Shown here: positions 24,301-36,300 of the stretch, piece by piece
Layout: every line of letters begins with the position of its first letter
Numbering within the stretch: the first letter of the stretch is position 1
Origin: Haemaphysalis longicornis
Lineage: Eukaryota > Arthropoda > Arachnida > Ixodida > Ixodidae
Direction of reading: 5' to 3'
Assembly: GCA_013339765.2 (NCBI GenBank)
Contig: CM023451.1
Span: 147,880,763 to 147,944,762, forward strand
DNA length: 64,000 nucleotides
Notes under the pieces: generated by a model
The model's database searches: none
The model's input: only the letters and a program-made list of their open reading frames with translations
What the model was told of the DNA's origin: nothing
Made by a program: the position numbers and the translations under genes

Positions 24301-27300
24301 TCAGTTTTTTGATGCACCGCTTGGAACTAACTTTACAGCTCATTAAACCTTGGTGGCACCACTGGCAAGGAACCATTTCGAATGCCAATTTCAAACACCA
24401 AAGTTTTATGAGATGTAAAATTAGTTCCAAGCAGTGCATCAAAAAACAGATACTCTTATTGCCCTTGCCAGGGTATCGGAAAATATAAAGATTAGTTTTA
24501 TGGCTAATGCTGTTTCATCTACTGTTCCTCCAAAAATGACTAATTACCTCTAATTATCTTCGTACCTAATTGACTTAAAAATAATGGCCTATTTTAAATC
24601 AGTGGAAAAAAAGCAGCAAGACTGGCAAGTTTCACAGAGTTTACCTAAAAATTAAAGGAAATTGTTTTAAGAGCCATGTCCCCCCTTAAAGGCCAACTGT
24701 ACTCAAATTTCAACCTCTTGAAAACACTATTTTTATATAGTCTGCTGAAAAAGAAAGCAAGATGCAAAATACGACAGCTGAAATAAGTCCATGGACGCCG
24801 CAAGCAGTCGGCACAAATCGGCAATTTTGAAACCAAAACCGAGGAGAGCGCGGCCATTGAAGTGACGTTGCAGCCGTCCAGCGAGCAGAAGGATGGTCAG
24901 CAGCTCGGGAGCAAGCCTGCGCGCAAGCTCTACGCCCTTAGCCCTTAGCCCTTAGCCCTTAGCCCTTAGCCCTTAGCCCTTAGCCCTTAGCCCTTAGCCC
25001 TACGCGCGCACGGGGCAGCAAATGGGTGAAGTGTTCACAGCAGAGCTCAACCGTTTCTCCAGCTGCGTGGTTGGCCAGAGGAAAAAGCCCCAGACGGACT
25101 GAGCGTCGCAGGCGCGTCATGGCTGTTTGTTTACACGATCCACCAGCAGGTGCAGCGTACTCTGCAGCGGAGCCTTTTTAAACGCTTCTGGATGATTAGC
25201 GAGGCGTTTCACGGGGCTACCACTCTTGCCCCAGCCGACTTGGTGGCACTTACTACACATTAAAAATAAATTTGGTCGAGGTGATTTGAGTGCAGTTGGC
25301 TTTTAAGTGCACGCTAGCATTCAAGTGATGCGAACAAATGGAACTAGAGGCCCCACTAAAAACCCCACTACCGCCCATTCACGATTCTTGGCAGTGCTTA
25401 GGTCAGCAGCTACCCAAATGCACAAACTAGATTCTGTTGCATCATAGAGAAAATGCCAGAGAGTTACCACTGCTTCTCCGCAGTGCTGACTTGTGCGCAG
25501 GCTTGCTCCTGAGCTGCAGGCCATGCGGCCGCTCGCTGGTTGGCTGCAACGTCACTTCAACGGCCGCGCTCTCCCGAGTTTTGGTTTCAAAATCGCCGAT
25601 TTTTGCTGATCGCTTGCGGCATCTACGCACATATTTCAACTGTTATATTTTGCATCTTGCTTTCTTTTAGGCAGACCATACGGAAACGGGGTTTTCAAGA
25701 GGGCGAAATTTTGAGTGCAGTCGGCTTTTAATAATTCAATTTGTTTTAAGTGGTCCATAAAATTTGCACCACTGTTGTTGGGACAAAGCAGCCTTTTTGG
25801 CAAACCAAACTCAATATTTGTCTTCATGGCCCCTTTAAATGAGAGCAGCCGGCAGGGTTACCTTGACGCCGTAGAAGTGCACGTAGAAGGCATCTACCCT
25901 GGCCACCTCGTTGCTGGGTGTCTTGACGAAGACGGGATCTCCGCGAACCTGGACATGCACGGTGACCTGGAAGTGGTTCTTCTTCTGGCACACATACGCG
26001 TCGTCGATGTTGCTGAAGTTGAAGCCCTTGTCAGCATCCACCCGGAACATCACGAGGGGCCTGCAGGCAGAAAGGCCCGTGTGCATGCCCAACGAGTAAA
26101 TGCAAAATACAGTAATAAATCACTGGCACTGTTATGAAGCAGCCAAATTTTTCAACAGCATTGGCAGAAATGGTGGAGTGCTTGCTTCTCTAGAAGGGGG
26201 TTTTGAAATGAGAGAAAAAATGCATTAAGAGGGGGATAGAAGAGAAGAAAGCGTTTTTACTCTGCCTTCAATGGACCCCTTGTCCTCCCATCTTCCCCCT
26301 CATTCTTCACAACTATTCTGGGGGTTTTCCAATGCTTTTAGTATCATAAAACTCCAGCTGAAACTTCATTCAGGGACCAAAGTTGCCACTACGATCGCCC
26401 CTGTCGATGAGAAGGCTGCACCGGCCTTCCACGACGCTTGCTGGCCGGCTATTTCCACATCGGCACCACGCCTACATTCTTCTGCTCTTCATTTTTAGCA
26501 GTAAAAATTATGCATATTATTGTGTCTGTCATTGTAGCTTAGCTGTGAGATAGAGGCAAGACCACACATGTTGCACAGGCATGTTGTGGGGTTAGTTGCG
26601 CCAGGCACAGCTAAGCTTTTGTTAAGCTAAGCTAAGAGGGCAGACATTGGCATTTTTGGTATTTCACTAGCCTTTTATTTGCTGCCTAGATGATACGAGT
26701 TAACTAGCGCTGATATTAAAGTGGTACACAGCCCTGTGACCTGGTGCACTGAGCAAATAGGTATACAAACCCAGCATGCTGGTTTATCGCTGCATTTGCT
26801 TGATTGTACAGAGAGACGATATTATCATAATAGAAATCCACAGTTGAAAAGTGAGCAGAAACAACAGAAAAAATACGCTAACGAAATAGAAGCAGCATAA
26901 TGGGTGTGCTTGGCCAGGGGGGGGGGCGGGGGTGTGTAGATATTGCAGCCTTGCGTGACTGGTAGGTTGAGCACATAGGCAGGGTGTCTAAAAAATAAAA
27001 ACACAAGAGCGCCTGCCACCCACCCAAAGGGCAAGTTAAAAAAAACATGCAGGCACAGCTAGCCATGCCGGATTTTCAGAACTCAAAAGACCTGATTAGA
27101 TAATTAAAATGCGGCCACCACAGGTTTTGGGTGTGCAATGCTGATGATAGGGAGCTTTGACTGCTGGCTGGCCATAGCGGGCAGCTGCCAAGCACATGGA
27201 ACAGACTACACAAGCTCACCACGGCTGCGCTGTAGTACAAGTGTTTATTTAAATAAGTTTGTGGCAATAAATGGATTGATGTAGGGAAATGAGAGAGATC

Positions 27301-30300
27301 ATACAGATATCATAAGAAGACATCATACATATAGCAGCCCTTGCTTTATAGTTGTTCGATGACAACAACTGATGTCGTTATGCAGGTGGGTTTACTCTTT
27401 CTAACTGCGCCCATGTCTTCAGCTTCGTCAGGTACGCTGGCAAGTATATGAATATCTGTGGGACAGCACCCACGCGAAGCTTGGGCTGTTTGCGCTGGGG
27501 ATACGCAGACTGGCCACTTATCAGGAACCCACCGGCTCGAATAACACCTATGGGTCCAAATGTTTCTCGCACATGCGCACATGTCTTCAACTGAAACTGA
27601 AAGCGTCTGTCTCCCGTCACGGAATAGCTTGCTTCCACCTTTTGCGCTGTTTGTGTTCGCTACGGAAGCAGAACAGCAAAGCTTTTTCCTGGGTACTTCA
27701 ATAGCCAGGGTGGCAAACAGGCAACAGCACATCTGAGGCATCATAGTTTACATGGCTTTGCCCTACTGAATGAGTGAACAAAGGTATAATATATTGCTAA
27801 AAAATATCCACGGCATGATCGCGACCCACTGCACAGTCCGCAGGCCTTCCAAGCTGCCTGCACTGGACTCGCAGTGGCTCCACATAGGAGCTTCGGTCCA
27901 CATATGAAGTTCTCCCATGGAGTTGCATCAGAAGCTTTGTCACCAGGAAGCATTAAGACTTTAGGACATTAGGTTGTACTATTGAATAAAGGGGGGGAGG
28001 AGATGGGCGGATTGAGGCAACCAAAACTAGCTTGCCCAGTTGCATTCCCTCAAATTTTCACAGGCCATGTCACCCAAAGGTAGCTGAATATACTGTCACA
28101 GTGCGAGAGGGTGGTGGTGAAGGAAGCATTTTTGAAGCACTTTGAAACTCAAAAGGATTGGAAAAAATTTACCATCCATTCCAAAGAAAGTTGAGCGAAG
28201 CACGAAAGCTAAAAATGCTACGTCCGACGTTCGCTGAAAGTGCGTCCAGTCGATCGTCACATCGCAAACGAAGAATGAACCCATGCGCCGATTTTCGTGC
28301 ACAAATGAACACATCTACGAATGATCGAATTTATACTGATAATGGTTTACAAGATACATGGTTTACGAGATACATGGTTTACGAGACTATTGTACTTTTT
28401 CATGATCGATGCGTGCACTTTCTTATCTAGCCAGGACCATTCCTTTTATGCGATTTTCAAGTAACCATTTTGACACAATGGAAGCCCAGTTTCACGCGCA
28501 CGCACTGTGCATCCTGAGGCGATATCAGAGATTTTTGGTCGACCAAGCAGTCTACGGTCAAATGCGTCAGTTCTTTGACAGAACACCATCAGTCCAACCA
28601 AGAAAGCTTCCACTTTAATAGGGAATTGACAATCCTTTCACAGCAGGCCAAGCATGAGTAACATGAATGGGCCCCATCTTTATAGAGACAGCCTGCAGTA
28701 AGTGAAAATGAAGCATTTTTTACAAGCTCAGGAGGTAATTAGCGATTCAAATAAGAAGATAAATGCAGGTGAAAGAACATCTCAACGAAAGCACTCGATA
28801 AAAAACGTTCTCATTGGTAAATGACTTGACAACAAAGTTTTGTAGGGTATGAAAAAAAAAAAAAAAAAATCGCAGCCTCTTTCTTAATAGAAAGGTGCTT
28901 AAAATGCAAAGCTTTGTCCATGCAAACGGAATCAAACCAAAGTCCAAATCCAAACTTCCAAAGCCCGAAGCCAACATCTGCTCAACGAAGCCGAAGGAAA
29001 TGCTGAGCGACCTGCGAATGCAATGATTGCGCAATCAGACAAACATCAACTTCATAACAGAAACGCCCAGGTTTGATTCCGACCACGGGAAGCAATTTTT
29101 TCTGTGTTGGCTTTCCGCACTGAATTTTGGTGTAACTACATCACCATCATTGAAACATAAAAGGCTTCGCGTTAAAAGATCTCAATTCATCCCAGCTGCT
29201 CGCTGGTCCCAAAATAGGTACAAGCAATCTCAGTTACGCACAGTTCTTGCAGGGCTCCATTCAGGAGTGGACTCCAAGAAACCTGCTGGAAAGGCTCAAA
29301 TTTGATGCACTGCATGCTGCTGGCGTCCATGAAGGCGCTGCCATCGCCCGATCCACCGCCCGTGGCTCCGTCGTAGCTGGAGTCGTCATCAACGAGGGTC
29401 AGCGATGATGTCGGCACATCCCCGACCACCGCCGAACCGACAGCCGCTGGTGCCACCACCCCCACAGCCAAGCCAGCTGTAAAGACACAAACGAAATTGT
29501 GCTGTCAGGCGGTGAAGCCTAACTGGGATGTGGCTTGCCCCACAAACGCCATTTACTGTGTGTTGCAGTGCTACGCTATACTAGTTACTGCGCATGCAAG
29601 CACGCACAGAAAGTTTTTTGCCTTCTTTCAGACAGAAAAAAAAAAAATCAAATTCATGCACATGTATAATTGGATTCAATAGACTCCAAAGAAACCTCCC
29701 AAATACGAGGCTAAATGCAGAAAATTCTTTTGTAGAAAATTCTTTTGTAGAAATATTTGTAGAAAATTCTAATTCTTTTTCATTTTGCCTACACCCTGGC
29801 TGTCACTCTGCTGATGCTTACTATGCTGCAGCTGTGCTCACCATTCCATTGCAGCACGGATCTACACACTGCACATCTCCTTTCCTGGTCCCATTGGCAT
29901 ATCCTGTCATTTTATTCCTCCTAAGAGCATCAACAAGTGGCTGATGACGGCACAAATGTACAGATACAGTAATATAAGGTATCTGAAGCCAGATGGCATG
30001 TGTGGCAGCTGAGGCCATACAGCAGATGCCATCAAATGAGCATGCGTACATCGTGAAACACCCTATGCAATTTCAACAAAGCATTTCGCCACCACGTTGA
30101 CTAAATGTTACCACACATCACACGCTCAAGCAACACTACAACATTCCACATCTCTCCATGCAACAACAGCAATGTTCGGATATTAGTGTGCTTGGCAAGC
30201 GTGCTGCCACATTACACGTGGAATATACCGCCCTTACATGATCAGTGCGGAACACATAGGAGTAAATGTCTCATCCTGTGCCCTCCTAAAATTGGGGTCA

Positions 30301-33300
30301 CATGAATCTCTCTTCTGGCAAAGTCGTCAATACGGAGCGCGAGCAAATAATTACCGCTTTCGATCTCACATGTGCACATTCACATCAGCCAATGATACCT
30401 GGTTCCTGCTTGACGTGGACGAAGCCATTGGATGGGCCCGAGCCAGACAGCCGGCGTCGCTTCTGGCCAGTGATGCCTGCCGGGCGCTCAAGGGGCACTT
30501 CTGTACACACATAGTCCTCCCGGCTGGCAAGTGACTGGCAACTACAGAGTGGAAACCACAGGACATGAAAATGGAGGGGGTGGAAGTGGTCTGTTAGATA
30601 CATCACAAGTGCTTCTGCTTGGCAATGGACTGGGCTTCAAATCGAGCCACGAAATAACACTTACTGTACTGATCTGATATATCGATGAAGCCGATAAGGT
30701 GGCAGCAAAATTTTGTATAAACAGAAACATGATAAAAACGGGAGAGCCATAAAAATTAAAATTTAGTAAAAAGAAACATAAAACTCAGGAACATTGTGAA
30801 AAACACTACTACTTAATCATTCTTTTACAAATGCGCGACAACGTGCTCAGACTTAGACGAGAAGAAATGGTTATCGTAGCCCCGCGTTCCAGTCATGCAG
30901 TCGAAAACCCCTCCTCCAGTCCACCCAGTTGCTTAAGGCAGTCATTACCCTTACTAATAAAGCCACACCACTTTATTGTGACGTAGCGGATATTTCCTCT
31001 GCACTCTGCACCTGTGTGTACCTGCCACGGCCTTGTCTTCCCCTTTGGCCACGCACAAAATCCACGACCATTCCCCAATGACAGAAATGTCCTTTTTGAG
31101 AACCACAATGGCCCATTGGTGCAACTGCCCACCTGCATGTGACAATAATAGGAAAGGCAAGGATGGCTGCCCTGTGCATGCTCCAGCCCCAGTAGCAAAG
31201 GTGCTGCAGCAGCTTCCTAGGAATAAAAGCGGTTGCTTTACCAGCCTCCATTTGACTGAAGAAAAAAAAAATGAAAAGGAATTTTCACTAATTTCCCTTT
31301 GACCAAACTCTTAAAGGAGCACTGACACCAATTTTCAGCGTTAATATTATTGCACAGTTCGCTTCCTTCACTCAACAGAATACCCTGGCTGAAATATGAG
31401 CGGCCTGCGATGCGAAGAACATAGTTTAATTGGATCTCATTTATCGCGCCGACGGAGCAGCGCGCGGAGCGGCACTCAGCAAATGGACATCAGCGTGACA
31501 TCACCCCGTGAAGCCAAAAGAAGTGATGCGACAGCGCTCGTCAAAAACTCGCGACGTCACTTCACGCGCGCGGCCCCACGAGCAACGAGCGGGCGCAACA
31601 CCCTCTCAAGCGGGCGCCGGTGACGTCCGCACAAAGCGGTGAGGTCAGGCCGGGATTCTGTCATATGCGCCGTTTGGGATGAAAGCGCGGGAATTTGAAA
31701 CAAATGATTTTCAGGACGTTCAATGTAATTAAATGTCGCGTGCTGAAGTATTTGAAGTGCTGTTTCAGGTTCGCCAGACCATTAAGCATCGATAAAAGCT
31801 ATAAAAATGTAACAAAATTTTCGTGTCAGTGCTCCTTTAAGGAAAAAGTTATATGTAATTTTCAAAACATAAATGAATTAAGAACCTCCCACTGACCTCC
31901 ATGCAGTTCGGTGCCGTTCTAAGCTCACACTTCACATGTTCTAGCTTAATTAACAAAATTTAGCACGTAAAGACTATTTGGGCGAGGCGGAACCTACAAT
32001 TGTGCCTGGGTGATATAGTATGTGGGCCAATATCTTAAGTCCATATTGTGTTCATATTGTATGCATTTATTTTATGCATAAACTGTGGCCACCAGGAAGC
32101 TATACACAATCTGCGCAAAAACAACTTGCACTCATTGCCACAAATCTGAAATGTTGGCACATTCCACTTATAAAGGCAGATAAATCATGTAGTTTGTTTA
32201 CTTTTTTTGCTGTTTTTTTTTTTGCTAAGATAAGGAAATAGTTAAGAAAATGACTTCAGATGCATTTTTCCACTTATACAAAAAAAAAATCAGGCTATTT
32301 TCACCCAATTAAGAACCTACAATTGAAACGGTGAGCCGAGATTAAAGCCTCAACGCTGTAAGACACTACCTGGCCTCAAAAGTGCGAAAAACAGCTTTCA
32401 CTCCCAAGATTTCACTCCCAGCTTTCACTTTGCAGAAATTACACTTCTCACCTCATGCCTTCAAACTCGTGCTGTGGGATGATGAACCTGCAACACAAAG
32501 ATTCCCATTTAGTCTTCTTGACTTCAGAGTTATCCACTGACAAGCTATAGTCACAAAAACTGGTAAAAATATCTTCCCACACGTTTCCCCCAAATGTCCC
32601 CCACCTTCGGCACTTTCTTTGCTGTCAGCTAAACAACACACTGAAAGATTCCCTTACATGTCCTCCCTCCTCCTCACAAAAGAAGCATATATGCCAGCTA
32701 GCTTGGTTGTCCTGCCCGAAATGGCACACGCTTTCACCTGGGCAAGCGACGGCGCCAGCACGTCTGCCGAGGCTATGATGCAACACAATCCAACACAATC
32801 CACTTTAATCCAACCCAAATCCAATCCAATCCAATCCAAGCCAAGCTAATCGAATCGAATCCAATCCAATGCCCCTCGCGAGAGTGTGTTCGCTATCGGA
32901 GAGGAGAGCGGGAGAATGGCTGCGGACAACGAACGCACGCGGACAACAACGGACGCACGCAGGAAGGACAGGGCAGCCGACAAGAGATGCTCTGAGCGTC
33001 GCATCTAAAACATTGAGTTGTTGCTCCTGAGCAACATTGAGCATCAAAGGCATCAAATTGGGCATCAAAGGTTCTCAGCTATCACATCGGCTTCCACAAG
33101 CTGATTCTGGTAATCCCAAGAAGCACCCAGTGTAGCTAGCCCCTAGCCCTCTTGAAAACCCAGCTGCCACAGTGGCCCACCTGCTGTAGAGAGACGAGGT
33201 CATGGGTGTTGACGACTGAGGGGGATTGTTGAGCAGGCCGGCCGACAGCCCACCAAGCAGCTGCTCGCCGTCACTCGGGTCTCCTGCCAGCAGCTGTATG

Positions 33301-36300
33301 CTGTGATGACCACTCGGGTCCCTGGACTGGAAGCTGGCCAGGGACTGCGTGCAGAAAGGACAATATGGTGACCACTGCTGTTCTGTAATGGCGCAAGGCT
33401 AATGAAGGGCAAGGAGCGAGGGAGGACAGGGGCATTATCGCAGGAGCAAGGACGGGGAACGTTTCGACACAGAGGCGATTAGGTCGTTCATTGGAGTGCT
33501 ACAGCACTGCTTTCTGCCAACAGCAAAATCGTTACACACGTGCACACGCACGCAAACACAAACGTGCACATCGCAAACGTGCACATATACAGAAACACAA
33601 ACATGCACACACACACAACCACAAACATGCACATGCACACTATGTTTGATGTGACAACCTTTCACATTGTCAACCAATTATTGAGGCACAGGGGTAAGAA
33701 AGCAAAAACAAAAAACAAAAAGCAAATGTGCATCACACAAGGAAGTGATAAAAAATAGAGGAGGCATGTGTGCCTGTCCCAACAAACTCTGACACATTGA
33801 AAAGAATCAGATGCAGATCTGCTAACAAGCCCTACACCTAACAAACAATTTTTAACATATCAGTCACCCGCCTGCTGGCCATCAGTCGACCATTAGCGAG
33901 CCATGGGCCGAACGTGTCAGTTGACCACCCCAGCCTGGGGTCAGTTGCCATTTCTGAGACAGTGAGGCAAGCACTATCAAGGAGTGCACATACTGGTTGC
34001 AGTTGCTGGTGCTGCGGCAGTGTCCCCATGGGGTAGCCGCCATGCATCGGGGCCTGGCCGAGGCTGGGTGAGGACTGCATCATGTGGCCACCAGTCAACT
34101 TCGCCTCCGCTGGAACAAAGTTTTGGAAACCTCAGTGCTGGGCAATTAAGAAACGTTTAACAAATGAAACCCCCCCCTGACAAAAAACAGAACTAGAGCA
34201 ACTGCAAAAATTTTATTAGCAAGTGTAGGCAGCTCTCAATCGTCATCCCCAACCTCAGTTGAACCCCCGAAGTTGCAGAGAGACAGGGAACAAAGTTAAC
34301 TAAGGCCTAGATCCAGGTTTTGATTTGTCTTCGGTTTGTCGGGTCCACGTAGTGCTGGAATAATGACGCGAGAAAAGAGATAGGCTGGGAAGAAAATGGT
34401 TGGGAAAGAGGTATTGTATGTGAATGTTTGCTTATGTGTGTACCAACAGGGTGTTTCACCTAAATTTAACCAGTTTAAAAATATGTCGATGCACTCTCAG
34501 GTGATGCAACCAAATGCATGTTGCTCACTTTTGTATGTAGTTTCTCACGCTTTTTTTTTGTATTTTTTTGCGTAAGTAGATAATTATTCAATTTTAATTA
34601 GTCAACTTTCAAACCAACGAAGCTAGGCAAAAAATCCCAATTTGAAAGTTGCAGATCGGTTTTCAAAACGTCCAAATAAACAGTTTGTGTCTTTCTATCC
34701 ATGAAGTATTAGTGTTTTCCAGCTTATTGAAGATGCCCGCGAAATACAAAAAAATACCACGTGACGTGCTGGCATGCGCGACTTGATTGCAGTGCTCCCA
34801 AACGTTCTGCGCACAAACTGCGATAGGCGCACTGCCGCTTAAAAGGTAACACGGCAGCAACGTATGCGTTGGCTGTGCTGTTTACGCCAGCGATGCGCTT
34901 CTCTCGCAACAGATCGTCAATAGCGATAAGCAGACACAGAAGTTATCGCTTGCCCTGCCGGACACAACAGGTTCGTCATCTGCCCTATGACTTTTTAAGC
35001 GGCTGCGTACCTATCATTGTTTGTACGCGGAACATTTGGGAGCACTGCAACCACGATATGCAAGCCGGCATGTCACATGGTATTTTTTCTTTTGTATTTC
35101 GCGGGGCGTCTTCAATAACCAGAAAAGCACTAATACTTAATGGCTAGAAAGACACAAACTTTGTTCGGATGTTTTAAAAACCACTCTGCAACTTTCTAAT
35201 TGGGATTTTTCGCCTAGCTTCGTTAGTTCGAAAGTTGGCTAATATTAAAGCTGACTATCTAGTTTAGCAAAATACAAAAAATAGCGTGAGAAACTACATA
35301 CAAAGTGAGCAACATGCAGTTGGTTGCATCACCTTACAGGGCATCAATATATTTTTATACTTTTGGCTGAAGTTAGGTAAAACGCCCTATATACGTACAC
35401 ACACCTTGAAGACATAACAGTTGCTGCATTGTGCTGCATCTTTGCAGGTCCTGTAAACAGATCAATTTCTCAACACTAACATGCTATCTGCCTTAGACAT
35501 CCATGCTTTTACTACAGATTGCTAACATGCAACCGTGCCAACCAGCTAAACAACCTCGCGCAGCATTCCTTAGGAAGCAGGCATAGCTCTTTGCATTGTG
35601 CTGGACCCAACGCTGCAGCTATTGAATGTGCATTCGCTGGCATTTGAAAACATTGAAGCAGACCAAACAAATAAACCTGCACGTGGAAGCGTGCAGCGAG
35701 AAATCGGCTTCTGTTTACAGCATTGGGTGCAGATTAATCAGATGTGCCTAGATGGGAAGGCTGTTACTATGCCCATAAAGCAAGTGGGAAAAACCAGTAG
35801 CATGGGACAGGAAATAAACGGGGGAACGGACATGGCTGTCAGTCTCATCAAGAACATCAAAGGTTGCTGCTAGTGATAGCTGCGCCGAAAAAAATTTGAA
35901 AAAGAAGAGATGCCTTACGTACCATCTTCTGGTGGGGAGAAGGGAGGTTCGGAACCGCTGTCTGGCGGACTCTCAGGAAGCTGGTGTTGTTGACTGCCGT
36001 TCCTGATATTGAAATGAAATAATTGTTACTAAAAAAAAATGCATCTGCATTCCACCACTCTGCAAAATTACACACATATATTTGTGTTGAAATGTCTGGT
36101 TTCCAGCATTATATGCACTTCTCGATTAAGACTGAAATTGTCTGTAGATTCAGTCAGATGAAAGCTTATAATACAGCTGTGAGGATAGCTTGCCCCACAT
36201 GAGTGACAAACTGTGTGCCTGTTATTTGCCTGTACTTCACAGTTTCCCTTAACTGCACTCCCTCTGTAGGGGAATTTGTTGCATAAAAATTATGCACCCT

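Noticed and set aside
24934..25002. Telomere end or interstitial TTAGG array
   Set aside because: The unit is a TAAGGGC heptamer, not TTAGG, and it is embedded in a TTAA transposon.
25715..26137. 140-codon plus-strand frame
   Set aside because: Antisense shadow of MYRF exon 10.
27346..27744. Possible extra MYRF exon or nested gene in intron 9
   Set aside because: Exons 9 and 10 already join in phase and restore a conserved motif across the junction; this frame has no homology.
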